Source: Sandaracinaceae bacterium (GTDB taxonomy: Bacteria; Myxococcota_A; Polyangia; Polyangiales; Sandaracinaceae). Taken from it: a DNA stretch of 64,000 nt. The translations under genes and the position numbers were made by a program. The notes beneath the pieces were generated by a model. That model worked only from the letters and a program-made list of their open reading frames with translations, searched no databases and was not told where the DNA came from. Below, piece after piece: positions 9,056-19,534 of the stretch. The stretch covers positions 1 through 64,000 of the forward strand of contig JAHBWG010000027.1 in NCBI GenBank assembly GCA_019637095.1, read 5' to 3'. The stretch's first letter is position 1. Every line of letters begins with the position of its first letter.

Positions 9056-10405
9056 GTGTCGGCTCGCCGTCTCGCCCGACTCGTCCCGCTGCTCGCCGCG
9101 CTCGCGGCCGGGTGCGACTGCGGCCTCGGCCCGCGCGTCATCGTCGTCGTCGAGCTCCAGACGGATCTCGCGCCCGGGATCGAGTTCACCTCGGTGCGCA
9201 CCACCGTCGGCGATCAGGAGGCGGTCTTCCCGGTGGGCGACACGAGCTTCGCGCGGCCCGCGCGCGTCGCCGAGCTGCGCGCGGCGCCGGGGGTCGTCGA
9301 CGTGCGCGTGCAGGTCCTCGACGATCTCGGGCGCCTGCGCGGAGAGCGCCTGCTGGTCGCGCAGGTGCGGCGCGACACCGGCGTCGTCGCGTTCATCAGC
9401 GCGGCCTGCCGCGGCGTGATCTGCCGCGGCGCCGGCGAGACGTGCGTGCGAGGCACCTGTCAGGACGCGCGCGCGGTCTGCGGTGGCGCGCCCTGCACGC
9501 CAGGGCGCACGGACGACTGCGCCCCGGGCGAGTGCGATCCGCCGACGAGCTTCTGCCCGCGCGGGATCTGCGACTACGACTGCGCCTCGGCCGAGGACTG
9601 CCCGGCGACGGACCCTTGCTCGACGCCGACGTGTGAGGCGAGCGTATGCCTCGGCATCCCGCGCGCCGACGCGTGCCCGCGCGGCTTCTTCTGCGCGGTC
9701 GGGGTCGGCTGCATCGACATCCCCGCGGGGATCGACGCGGGGGTCAGGGACGGCAGCGTGCCGGCGTCCGACGGCGGACTGATCGAGTACTGCAGGACGT
9801 GCACGACGCCGTGCGGCACGACCGGCCTCGGCGTGTGCGAGCGCGGCGTGTTCACGGGCGAGTGCCACCCGCCCGACGAGTACTGCAACGGTCAGGACGA
9901 CGACTGCGACGGCCGCACCGATGAAGGCCTCGGTTGCGAGCATCAGCACGACATCGTGTGCGAGGTGCACTGGATCGACCCGATCACGCTCGAGCCCGAG
10001 ATGGCGCTCGCCGATCGGTGGACGGGCGGCGGCCCCGGGCTCGTGTGCGGGGGCGCGATCTGCAGCGCGACGATCACCAACTGCCGCACGCTGCCGGGCG
10101 GCATGGACGGGCACGTGCACCCGGTATCGCTCGGCGGCGCCGGATCGCTCACCATCACCGACGACGTGCCCTTCTCGGTGGCCGCGTCGGTCGGCGCCGC
10201 CGTGGGCCACACGCACGGCGCGCGCTGCGGGCTGGGCACCGACGACATCGAGGTCGAGGGCGGGCTCGCGTTCCACCGCATCCGGCCGATGGGGGACGAC
10301 GTCATGCCGATGCCCCAGGGCCGCTTCGATCACTTCTGCATCCCTCCCGTCGGCGACCCCGACACGGAGTGCTTCCCCGCGTTCGGCTTCTGCGAGACGC
10401 GCTGA
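9056..10405 (+). CDS. Cys-rich lipoprotein with MopE-type metal-binding motif
   Basis: A 449-residue exported lipoprotein: hydrophobic signal ending AALAAGC, then a domain beginning VIVVVELQTDL that is clearly related to the N-terminal domain of the convergent neighbour ending at 10427. A Cys-rich stretch follows (about 120-260) with the motif YCNGQDDDCDGRTDEG, the putative metal-binding signature of MopE-like proteins in which acidic residues resemble a calcium loop. The C-terminal 150 residues are a separate beta-rich domain rich in His, Cys and Asp. GTG start at 9056; an ATG at 9046 is in another frame. Likely surface-exposed; function unknown. Confidence 0.85.
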   Translation: MSARRLARLVPLLAALAAGCDCGLGPRVIVVVELQTDLAPGIEFTSVRTTVGDQEAVFPVGDTSFARPARVAELRAAPGVVDVRVQVLDDLGRLRGERLLVAQVRRDTGVVAFISAACRGVICRGAGETCVRGTCQDARAVCGGAPCTPGRTDDCAPGECDPPTSFCPRGICDYDCASAEDCPATDPCSTPTCEASVCLGIPRADACPRGFFCAVGVGCIDIPAGIDAGVRDGSVPASDGGLIEYCRTCTTPCGTTGLGVCERGVFTGECHPPDEYCNGQDDDCDGRTDEGLGCEHQHDIVCEVHWIDPITLEPEMALADRWTGGGPGLVCGGAICSATITNCRTLPGGMDGHVHPVSLGGAGSLTITDDVPFSVAASVGAAVGHTHGARCGLGTDDIEVEGGLAFHRIRPMGDDVMPMPQGRFDHFCIPPVGDPDTECFPAFGFCETR

Positions 10406-10426
10406 GCCCCGTCGCGGAGGTCGCGG

Positions 10427-12292
10427 TCACTCGCAGGCGAAGCGCGCGAACAGGAGCCGCTCGTTGCCGCTGCCCGGCCGCTCGACGAAGACCACGCCGA
10501 AGCCGTCGCTCGCCGCGGCGAGCGTGGGCTGGCTCGCCGCGCCGGCGACGCCGGGCACCCGGGTGCGCGGCTGCAGCTCCACGCCGGTGTGGGTCGAGCG
10601 GCGGAGGTAGACGCCGGGCGCCGAGCTCTCTGCGTCCACCCACGCCGCGACCGCCTGCCCGGACGCGGCGGCGAGCGCGGCCGGGTCCGCGTCGCCGAGG
10701 ATCCCGCGCGTGGAGTAGGTCATCGTGAGCACGATGGGCGTGCCCCGCGGCGTGCCGGTCGGATCGAGCGGCACCAGGTGCAGCACGCCGTCGCGGCGCA
10801 GCGGCAGCGAGACGACGGTCGCGAGGAAGCCGTCGCCCGTGGCGCGCAGGCTCGCCCACTGCGCCCGCTCGAAGTCGCCGAGCACGACGTCGCTCGACGG
10901 GAAGGCGTCGAGGTCGCCCTGCGTGAAGTAGGCGCGCGAGCCGCCCGCGTACGCGAGCGCGAGCCGGCCCGCGCCGTGGAGCGCGAGGTCGAACGGCTCG
11001 TTGCGCGACGTCGACACGGTGAGCCGGCCCCCGACGGGCATCGCCGCCTCGTCGCGCGCCTCGAGGAACGCGCCCGAGCCGCGGTAGCCGAGCACGAACC
11101 GGCTCCCGTCCCACACCACGCGCGGGCGCGGCGGGTTCGAGGAGCTCGGCGCGACGAGGACCGGGCCCGCGATCGGCTCCCCGCTCGGTCCGACGACCAC
11201 GAACCGGATGCGATCGAGCACCTGCGCGCAGTCGGTCCCGCAGCTCACCGTCTCGCGGTGCCAGTACGCGATGCCGAACACGCGGCCGCTCCACGCGATC
11301 GCGGGCGCGCGCCCCGCGCTCGAGACGCGCACCGCCGGCCCGAGCGGCGCGCCGTCCGCGTCGAAGGTCTGGAAGTGGATCCCGAGCGCGTCGGTGCGGT
11401 CGTGCCAGGCGAGCGCGTAGCGGTCGCCCGCCCAGACGAGGGACGGGTCGAGCGAGTCGTTGCGCGTGTCGGTCAGCTCGACCGGCGCGCCCGCCGCGTA
11501 CGCGAAGCCCTCGTCGACGAGCCCATCGCAGTCGTCGTCGACGCCGCCGCACGTCTCCGCCGGCGGCTCGCACGGCTGCCAGCCCGCCTCCGCGCACGTC
11601 CGGCGCCCGGTCGAGCCGCAGCTCGTCGTGCAGCTCTCCACCTCGCCGAGCGGCGTGCAGTCGCAGCCCTCGTCGACGTCGCCGTCGCAGTCGTCGTCGA
11701 CGCCGTTGCACGCCTCCTCGGCGCCGCGGTACGTGCTCTCCGCGTCGTCGTCGCAGTCGTCTCCTCCGCACGCGACGCTGCCTCGCCCGTCGCCGTCCAC
11801 GTCCCACGGCAGCGCGAGGCACGCGTCGGAGGGATCGTAGGTCGGCGGCGTCCCCGTCCACTCGGGGAGCTCGCTCCGCGCCTGCGCGACGCACGCGCGC
11901 CCGTCGCACGTCTGCCCGGCCTCGCACGTGCGCCCGACGCACGAGCGGTAGAGGACGAGGTGCAGCGTGCGCGTCTCGCCCGCGACCAGCGTCACGCGCG
12001 CGCTCTGCCGCACGACCTCGGCACCGCCGCGGCGCCCGAGCGCGGTCACCGTGATCGGCCCGAGCGTCTCGCCGCTCGGCGAGACGCCGAGGGTGAGCGG
12101 GAAGCGCGGCGCGTCGGGGCCGTCGAGCGGCTGCGGCGTCGTCGTGCTGACGCCGTCCGGGCTCTGCACGGAGACCTCGACCACGTCGAGCTCGCCGGGC
12201 ACGTCGAGGTTCGTCTCGACGACGACGACGAGCTGCGCCGGCGCGGTACACGCGGCGAGCCCGAGCGTGAGCGTGGCGAGGAACCGGCGCAT
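10427..12292 (-). CDS. large lipoprotein with MopE-type metal-binding motifs
   Basis: A 621-residue lipoprotein with lipobox GLAAC (Cys15). The N-terminal domain (LVVVVETNLDVPGEL) is paralogous to that of the convergent gene at 9056. Next are a Cys pair-rich region, two metal-binding motifs (CNGVDDDCDGDVDEGC and CGGVDDDCDGLVDEG) and an Asp-rich segment. From about residue 265 to the end are repeated blades of the form WSGRVFGIAYWHR / WDGSRFVLGYRG, suggesting a beta-propeller. The upstream TPR/PEGA gene overlaps its start by one base, so they are co-transcribed. Probably a surface adhesin or binding protein; ligand unknown. Confidence 0.88.
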   Translation of the reverse strand: MRRFLATLTLGLAACTAPAQLVVVVETNLDVPGELDVVEVSVQSPDGVSTTTPQPLDGPDAPRFPLTLGVSPSGETLGPITVTALGRRGGAEVVRQSARVTLVAGETRTLHLVLYRSCVGRTCEAGQTCDGRACVAQARSELPEWTGTPPTYDPSDACLALPWDVDGDGRGSVACGGDDCDDDAESTYRGAEEACNGVDDDCDGDVDEGCDCTPLGEVESCTTSCGSTGRRTCAEAGWQPCEPPAETCGGVDDDCDGLVDEGFAYAAGAPVELTDTRNDSLDPSLVWAGDRYALAWHDRTDALGIHFQTFDADGAPLGPAVRVSSAGRAPAIAWSGRVFGIAYWHRETVSCGTDCAQVLDRIRFVVVGPSGEPIAGPVLVAPSSSNPPRPRVVWDGSRFVLGYRGSGAFLEARDEAAMPVGGRLTVSTSRNEPFDLALHGAGRLALAYAGGSRAYFTQGDLDAFPSSDVVLGDFERAQWASLRATGDGFLATVVSLPLRRDGVLHLVPLDPTGTPRGTPIVLTMTYSTRGILGDADPAALAAASGQAVAAWVDAESSAPGVYLRRSTHTGVELQPRTRVPGVAGAASQPTLAAASDGFGVVFVERPGSGNERLLFARFACE

Positions 12293-13056
12293 CAGAACGT
12301 CACCCGCCCCGGCCCGAGGTTGCCGACGTAGGGATCGGGCGGCGCGCCGAGCACGACGGCGAGCACCACCGCGACGATCGCGGCGAGCGCGACCGCCGCC
12401 CCGACGCCGAGGCCGACGAAGAGCGCGGTGTCGTCTCCGCCGCTCGCGACCGGCGCAGGCGTCGCCTCGAGCGCGGTCTGGGGCGCCGGCGCACGCAGCG
12501 CCACCTCCACGCCGCGGCGCTCACCCTCGACGAGCACGAGGTCGACCGCGCCGATCTGCGCACCGTCTCGCTCGACGAGGAGGCGATGCGCGCCCGGGCT
12601 CATCGGCAGCGCGACCTCGAGCGCCGCGCTCGGTAGCGCGCGCCCGTCGAGGCGCACGACGTCGCCCGGCTCGAGCCGCGGGATCGTGAGGTCGACGTGC
12701 GCGACGCGCGGCTCGAGCTCCGCGATCGCCTGCTCGACCTGCCGGCGGTGGCGCGCCTCGCGGGGGGTCATCTCCGAGAGGAAGCGCCGGTAGCTCTCGA
12801 TCGCCTCGACGAGCAGGCCGAGCTCCGCCTGCGCGGTCGCGAGGTTCATGAGCGTGCTCGCGCGCGGGACGAGCTCGTACGAGCGCGACAGCCGCTCGCG
12901 CGCCACCTCCCACGCCTCCGCCTCGAGCGCCGCGACGCCCTCCTCGAACAGGCGGCGCGCGGCCGCCGTCTCGGAGGCCGAGGCGTCCTGCGCCGCGCCG
13001 CTCCCCGGCACCGCGGCGAGCGCGACGGCGAGGGCGACCCCGAGAGCACGGTTCAC
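12292..13056 (-). CDS. exported TPR/PEGA-type protein with C-terminal membrane helix
   Basis: A 254-residue protein with an N-terminal signal peptide (to about residue 22), a TPR-like helical repeat region (about 28-115; AARRLFEEGVAALEAEAWE), a PEGA-like beta domain (about 120-190) and a C-terminal hydrophobic helix (FVGLGVGAAVALAAIVAVVL). This architecture recurs beside kinases in this window. GTG start. It is divergent from the kinase gene at 13103 and shares its last base with the start of the lipoprotein downstream. A periplasmic scaffold role is inferred from architecture only. Confidence 0.82.
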   Translation of the reverse strand: MNRALGVALAVALAAVPGSGAAQDASASETAAARRLFEEGVAALEAEAWEVARERLSRSYELVPRASTLMNLATAQAELGLLVEAIESYRRFLSEMTPREARHRRQVEQAIAELEPRVAHVDLTIPRLEPGDVVRLDGRALPSAALEVALPMSPGAHRLLVERDGAQIGAVDLVLVEGERRGVEVALRAPAPQTALEATPAPVASGGDDTALFVGLGVGAAVALAAIVAVVLAVVLGAPPDPYVGNLGPGRVTF

Positions 13057-13102
13057 GCCTCGATTCTAGACACGATCGGCGATAGCCTGCGAGCGCATCG
13101 GG

Positions 13103-14722
13103 ATGTTCTCCGTCGGCGACAAGATCGGCGTCTACGAGATCATCGCGGAGCTCAAGAGCGGCGGGATGGCGACGCTGTTCCTCGGGCGTCGCGAGGGAGC
13201 GGCCGGGTTCGCCAAGCTCGTCGCCATCAAGGTGGTGCACCCGCACCTCGCCGAGGACCCGACCTTCGTCCAGATGTTCGTGGACGAGGCGCTGTTGAGC
13301 GCCCGCATCGAGCACCCGAACGTCGTGCACGTCGAGGAGCTGCGCGAGCTCGAGGGGAACCACTTCCTCGTGATGGAGTACGTGCACGGCTGCTCGCTCG
13401 GCCAGCTCGTGCGCAGCCTCGCGCGGCTGCGCCGCCGGCTCTCGCCGGAGCTCGCGATCCACGTCGCCATCAAGGTCGCCGACGGCCTGCACGCCGCGCA
13501 CGAGGTGCGCGACGAGGCCGGCCAGCCGCTCGGCGTCGTGCACCGGGACGTGAGCCCGCAGAACATCTTGCTCAGCTACCAGGGCAACGTGAAGCTGATC
13601 GACTTCGGCGTCGCGAAGGTGCGCGGCCGCGTACAGGAGACGGCGGGCGGCTCGATCAAGGGCAAGTTCCGTTACATGTCGCCGGAGCACGCGTCGGCGA
13701 AGGACCTCGACCGGCGCAGCGACGTCTACGCGCTCGGCGTCGTGCTCTGGGAGACGCTCACGATGCGCCGCCGCTTCGAGGGCGCGTCGGACCTCGACGT
13801 GCTCGCGGCCGTGCGCCGCCCGGACGTGGTGCCGCCGAGCCGGCACGCGCCCGGGCTGCCGCGCGGCCTCGACGAGGTGGTGCTGCGCGCGATGGCGATC
13901 GCGCCCGGCGACCGCTTCCAGACCGCGCGCGAGCTGCGCGACGCGCTCGTCGAGGTCAGCCCGCGCGCGGCGGCGCTCCACGAGTCCGCCCTCGGCACGC
14001 TGCTGTCGGCGGTCATGACCGACCGCATCGAGGCCGACCGCACGCGGCTCGCCTCGCAGATCTCCGGGCTCACGCTCGATCTGCCGCGACCGGTGGCGCC
14101 GCTGGACGACGCGCTCGCGACGATGACGCTCGGCGCCGAGGAGCTCGAGCTGATGCTCGAGTCGGGCGACACGGGCGACGACCTGGTGGGCGCGCACGAG
14201 GCGGCGACGGTGGTGCTCGAAGAGGCGACGGTCGCTTCGCCGGGGCCACCGCGCGCGCCGCCCCCGCCGCCCGCGCTCGATCCGGCGCTCGTCGCCGCCC
14301 GCGCGAGCGCGCCGCCGCCGAGCCTCGCCGTCGCGCCGCCGGAAGGCGTGCGCGTCCACCCCGCCGTGCTGGTCGCGGGCGCGCTCGTCCTCTTGCTCGG
14401 GACGGGCGGCGCCTCGTTCCTCTTGATGCTGCGCCTGCTCGCGCCGAGCCCGGACGCGCCGGCGAGCGCGGTGCTCGTCCCCCCGCCCGTCGGGACGGTG
14501 CCGCCGGGGACCGCCGCCGCGCCCGCCGAGCTCGCGCTCGACGCGGGGGTCGAGGACGTGGACGCGTCCGTCGAGCTCGCGGGCGAGCCCGCCGGCGAGA
14601 CGCCGCCGGAGCCCGAGCCCTCCCCGCGGGGGCGCGCGCGCGGACGGCGCGACGACGCGAGCGCGACGCCGGGGCGCCGCTCCGGATCCGGGCGCGCGCG
14701 CCCGATCGCGAGCGAGTGGTGA
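13103..14722 (+). CDS. Ser/Thr protein kinase, single TM
   Basis: A 539-residue Hanks-type kinase: glycine loop KSGGMA (18-23), Lys43 (VAIKVVHPH), VVHRDVSPQN (about 144) and LIDFG (about 168), followed by a cytoplasmic acidic linker with Pro-rich stretch, a TM helix (about 421-443) and a short Pro/Ala-rich tail ending in basic residues. There is no recognisable extracytoplasmic sensor domain. ATG start at 13103, 46 bp from the divergent TPR/PEGA gene. The stop codon overlaps the GTG of the SGNH hydrolase gene (GTGA), so the two are translationally coupled. Confidence 0.92.
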   Translation: MFSVGDKIGVYEIIAELKSGGMATLFLGRREGAAGFAKLVAIKVVHPHLAEDPTFVQMFVDEALLSARIEHPNVVHVEELRELEGNHFLVMEYVHGCSLGQLVRSLARLRRRLSPELAIHVAIKVADGLHAAHEVRDEAGQPLGVVHRDVSPQNILLSYQGNVKLIDFGVAKVRGRVQETAGGSIKGKFRYMSPEHASAKDLDRRSDVYALGVVLWETLTMRRRFEGASDLDVLAAVRRPDVVPPSRHAPGLPRGLDEVVLRAMAIAPGDRFQTARELRDALVEVSPRAAALHESALGTLLSAVMTDRIEADRTRLASQISGLTLDLPRPVAPLDDALATMTLGAEELELMLESGDTGDDLVGAHEAATVVLEEATVASPGPPRAPPPPPALDPALVAARASAPPPSLAVAPPEGVRVHPAVLVAGALVLLLGTGGASFLLMLRLLAPSPDAPASAVLVPPPVGTVPPGTAAAPAELALDAGVEDVDASVELAGEPAGETPPEPEPSPRGRARGRRDDASATPGRRSGSGRARPIASEW

Positions 14723-15351
14723 GGACCGCCGCGCTCGCGCTCGGGCTCCTCGTCGCCGCGAGCCCGGCGCACGGGCAAGACGACGTGCTGTTGCTCGGGA
14801 GCTCGTCGGTGAACGGCGCGGCCGGCCGGCTCGTCGAGACCGAGGTCGAGGGGTGGGGCTACCCGGTGCGCCGGCGCGGCCGCGGCGCGTCGGGCTTCGC
14901 GCGGCCCGACTTCTTCGACTGGCAGGCGGAGCTGTTCGCGCTGCGCCCGCTCGACCGCTACGCGCTCGTCATCGTGCTCACCGGCGGCAACGACACGCAG
15001 GCCCTGCGGCGCCGCGAAGGCGGGTGGATCGCGTGGGAGGACGAGCCCGCGTGGGTCGAGGAGTACACGAGCCGCGTGCGCGAGTTCGTCGACACGCTGT
15101 GCGACGCGGGCGTGCCGCGGGTCGCGCTGCTGTTGCCGGCGAACGGCGGCCGCCCCGGCTGGTCGCGCCGCATCGGGCGCGTGCGCGCGGCGCAAGAGGC
15201 GGGCGCGCGCGCGTCGCGCTGCGGCGTGGTGCTCGACCCGGGCGCCGACGAGCTCGAGGCGGTCGACGGAGTGCACCTCAGCGGCCGCGGCGCGCGCCGC
15301 ATGTGGGAGCGCATCGAGGCCTCGCTGCGCGCGCTGCTGCCTCGGCGCTGA
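14719..15351 (+). CDS. exported SGNH/GDSL hydrolase, DUF459-like
   Basis: A 210-residue exported esterase-fold protein. A signal peptide ends at AHGQ (about residue 18). The blocks are LLLGSSSV (nucleophile Ser region), the RPDFFDW segment typical of DUF459 proteins, LTGGND (oxyanion block) and DGVHLS (catalytic Asp-His pair). Such proteins are O-acyl esterases or envelope polysaccharide factors. Start chosen at GTG 14719 because it forms the 4-nt GTGA overlap with the kinase stop; GTG 14716 is also possible. Coupling to a kinase gene hints at an envelope-linked regulatory pair. Confidence 0.8.
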   Translation: MRTAALALGLLVAASPAHGQDDVLLLGSSSVNGAAGRLVETEVEGWGYPVRRRGRGASGFARPDFFDWQAELFALRPLDRYALVIVLTGGNDTQALRRREGGWIAWEDEPAWVEEYTSRVREFVDTLCDAGVPRVALLLPANGGRPGWSRRIGRVRAAQEAGARASRCGVVLDPGADELEAVDGVHLSGRGARRMWERIEASLRALLPRR

Positions 15352-15366
15352 CTCGACGCGAGCCGC

Positions 15367-15822
15367 TCAACGCGGCGCGAGCGCGTCGAGCAGGAGATCC
15401 TGGTGCACGAACGAGGGGCGGCCCTGATCGGGCAGGCGCAACATGCGGCCGCGCCCTTCGTAGCGCGCGTCGGCGTACGCGAAGACGACGCGCCAGCCGT
15501 CCGCTGCGCGCATCGCCCGCAGCGGCGGCGCCCGCAGCGTGCCGCGCCGATCCGCGATCGTGCCCTCGATGCCCTCGCGCACGAGCGCGTCGCCGGTCGC
15601 CGTCGCCGGCGTGTCGAGGTAGCCCTGCGCGCGCGCGAAGGCCTCCGCCCGCGCGAGCGCGGCCGCCGCGGCGACCTCCTCGGCCGCCTCTTCACGGGGC
15701 GCCTCGGCCGCCTCCGGCTCGGCGCTCGCCGCCGGGCTCCCGCCCGGGCTCGCGTCGCCCCCGCCGCACGCCACGAGCGCGTGGGCCGCGAGCCAGAGGA
15801 GCGCCGCCGCGCCCCGTGTCAT
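15367..15822 (-). CDS. small lipoprotein
   Basis: A 151-residue lipoprotein with a signal ending ALVAC (Cys19) followed by a Gly/Ser linker and a Glu/Ala-rich helical segment (about 38-65). The C-terminal 80 residues form a compact domain (GTIADRRGTLRAPPLR, WRVVFAYADARYEGRG) not assigned to a family. It lies 16 bp downstream of the fumarase gene on the same strand and may be co-transcribed, without an obvious functional link. Confidence 0.78.
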   Translation of the reverse strand: MTRGAAALLWLAAHALVACGGGDASPGGSPAASAEPEAAEAPREEAAEEVAAAAALARAEAFARAQGYLDTPATATGDALVREGIEGTIADRRGTLRAPPLRAMRAADGWRVVFAYADARYEGRGRMLRLPDQGRPSFVHQDLLLDALAPR

Positions 15823-15838
15823 CGCGCCGCGCCCCGCG

Positions 15839-17485
<1,647 letters not shown>

Positions 17486-17529
17486 GGCGCCGCGAGCGTA
17501 GCGCAGCGCGGCCCCCCTCGCGCCCCCCG

Positions 17530-18852
17530 TCACAGGATGCGAAGGCGGCGCTTGCCCTCCGCGGCGTCGAAGTGGCCGGGGCTCCTCGGGGTCAGCGCCA
17601 TCAGCTCCGCGAGCGGGACGCCGAGCACCGACGGAGCCTCGGGCGCGGGCCCGAGCGGCTCGAGCCGCGTCTCGAAGCGGCCGTGGTCGAAGGGCTCGCC
17701 GGGCGCCGCCTCGACCTTCACGAGCACCTCGCGCAGGCCCTCCTTCTCGTAGGCGAGCTGGCGGTGGATGCAGTACGGGTTGTTGCCCCCGCGGCCCATC
17801 AGCACCTGCGCCGTCCACGTGCAACCCGCCTTGCAGATGTCGGCGTAGTAGCAGCTCGCGCAGTAACCCCAGAGATCGGCGCGCGTGCGCTGCGCGACGT
17901 GCGTGAGCTCGGGCGCGGCGGACACGACGTCGGCGAGCGCGTCGGCGGGGAAGTGACCGCCGGTGTAGCCGTCGGACGGGAGCGACGGACAGCCCTTGAT
18001 CTTGCCGTCCGCCTCGACGCCGATGCACGCGCTGCCCGCGCCGCAGCCCGCCCAGTGCGTGCCCTTCTTGCCCCCGTAGCGCAGCACCTCCTCGTAGGGG
18101 CCGAAGTAGCCGATGTTGTTGCCGGGGAACGCCGCGATCCCGCGCGGAGTCAGCTTCTCTTGCTTGATCCAGGCGAGCAGCGGGAAGAGCTCCAGCAGAT
18201 CGTAGGGCTGGAGCAAGAGCTCGGGCCGGTCCGCCGCGCGCCCCATGGGCACGGTGAGCTGGAGCTGCCAGGCCTTGCTCCCGAGCTCGTGGAGCAGGTC
18301 CGCGAGCGCGACGAGCTCGGGCATCGAGAGGCGGTTGATCTGCGTGTTGGTCGCGAGCCGCATCGGGCTCGCCGCGATCCGCTCGGCGGACTCGACCGCG
18401 GCGCGCCACGAGCCGCGCGCGCCGCGCAAGAGGTCGTGCGTGCGCTCGAGCCCGTCGATCGAGACGCTGATCGTCGAGACGCCCGCGTCGACGGCGCGCG
18501 CGACGCGCTCCGCGTCGAAGCCGCGGCCGCCGGTCGTGATCCCGACGCGCATTCCGCGCTCCACGATGGCCGCCGCGATCACGTCCCAGTCCTCGCGCAG
18601 GTACGCCTCGCCGCCGATGAGCGTGACCTCGCGGACGCCGAGCTCGTCGAGCTGGCGCACGACGTCGAGGCACTCCTCGGTGCTCAGCTCGTCGGGCCGC
18701 GCCTTGCCCGCGCGCGAGCCGCAGTGCCGGCAGCCGAGATCGCAGCGCAGGGTGATCTCCCAGACGCAGTACGTGATCCCGTCGCGGACCGCGCCGCGCG
18801 AGAGCTCGGAGGGGCGCTCGTCGGCCGCGCCGACCGGAGGGCGCGCGCTCAC
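17530..18852 (-). CDS. radical SAM enzyme with SPASM domain
   Basis: A 440-residue radical SAM enzyme. The 4Fe-4S cluster binding CxxxCxxC is CDLGCRHC (Cys37, Cys41, Cys44), followed by the SAM-binding GGEAYL block (about 82). The C-terminal half has a SPASM-like Cys array ([34 protein letters not shown], then NPYC), which would bind two auxiliary clusters. SPASM enzymes most often modify ribosomal peptides or make quinone cofactors. GTG start overlaps the TGA of the upstream zinc-ribbon protein (GTGA), making that protein the obvious candidate substrate or partner. The exact subfamily is not identified. Confidence 0.9.
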   Translation of the reverse strand: MSARPPVGAADERPSELSRGAVRDGITYCVWEITLRCDLGCRHCGSRAGKARPDELSTEECLDVVRQLDELGVREVTLIGGEAYLREDWDVIAAAIVERGMRVGITTGGRGFDAERVARAVDAGVSTISVSIDGLERTHDLLRGARGSWRAAVESAERIAASPMRLATNTQINRLSMPELVALADLLHELGSKAWQLQLTVPMGRAADRPELLLQPYDLLELFPLLAWIKQEKLTPRGIAAFPGNNIGYFGPYEEVLRYGGKKGTHWAGCGAGSACIGVEADGKIKGCPSLPSDGYTGGHFPADALADVVSAAPELTHVAQRTRADLWGYCASCYYADICKAGCTWTAQVLMGRGGNNPYCIHRQLAYEKEGLREVLVKVEAAPGEPFDHGRFETRLEPLGPAPEAPSVLGVPLAELMALTPRSPGHFDAAEGKRRLRIL

Positions 18853-19427
18853 TCGAGCGGGTCGCCGCCGGGGCGGCGCATCGGGGCGAGGCCGTAGCGC
18901 GGGCTCGGGGTCATGTCGGGCGAGGGGCGCGGCGCCCAGCGGTCGCCCGGCGGGACGCCGTAGGCGGGGACGGCGATGACCCCGGGGTCGCGCGGCGGGG
19001 CCGGCCGCGGGCGCGGGCGTGGCCTCGTCGCGATGGGCTCGGAGGGCGCGTCGTCGAGCACCGGCTCGGGCACGATCGGCGCCGGCTCCGGGATCGGCGC
19101 CGGGCTCGCCTCGACGCGCTCCTCGGGCGCGAGCGGCTGCATCGGCGGCGGCGGCGGCGCCGTGACCTCGACCGCTGGCGGCGCGGCCGTGGGCGCGGGG
19201 GCCGGCTCCGCGCAGCCGAGCGCGGAGAACGCGGCGAGCCCGGCGGCGAGGAGCCCGCCGCGGCCGACCGCGACGATCGTCGCGCGCGCGTCGGCGCGCG
19301 GGATGCCGAGCTGGTTCGCGCCGCAGAAGGGGCAGACGGTGAGGCTCGGTCGCTCGGCCGCCGCGATGTGCGCGCGGCAGTCATGGCAGCGGGTGAGGCC
19401 GTGTCGAGAACGGATCGGCTGGGTCAT
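18849..19427 (-). CDS. zinc-ribbon, membrane-anchored Pro-rich protein; candidate radical SAM partner
   Basis: A 192-residue protein of unusual build. Residues 14-36 carry two CxxC pairs (CHDC, CPFC), a cytosolic zinc ribbon. Residues 50-72 are hydrophobic and end in ALGC, a TM segment or lipobox-like anchor. Residues 73-150 are Pro/Glu/Ala-rich, then Arg-Pro. The tail holds two related blocks, PAYGVPPGD (154-162) and RYGLAP...PGGD (177-189). ATG 19427 is preferred over GTG 19475. Its stop overlaps the start of the radical SAM gene. I infer that the C-terminal tail may be a modified (RiPP-like) segment; no direct evidence of modification exists. Confidence 0.75.
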   Translation of the reverse strand: MTQPIRSRHGLTRCHDCRAHIAAAERPSLTVCPFCGANQLGIPRADARATIVAVGRGGLLAAGLAAFSALGCAEPAPAPTAAPPAVEVTAPPPPPMQPLAPEERVEASPAPIPEPAPIVPEPVLDDAPSEPIATRPRPRPRPAPPRDPGVIAVPAYGVPPGDRWAPRPSPDMTPSPRYGLAPMRRPGGDPLE

Positions 19428-19534
19428 CGAGGAACGCTCCAGGTGCGAGACGAGCGTACTACCCGCGCGCTTCACCGCGGATTGGATTCACGCGGGTGGC
19501 CCGCGCGCGCGCGGTGCTCTACCGTGGCGCTCCG

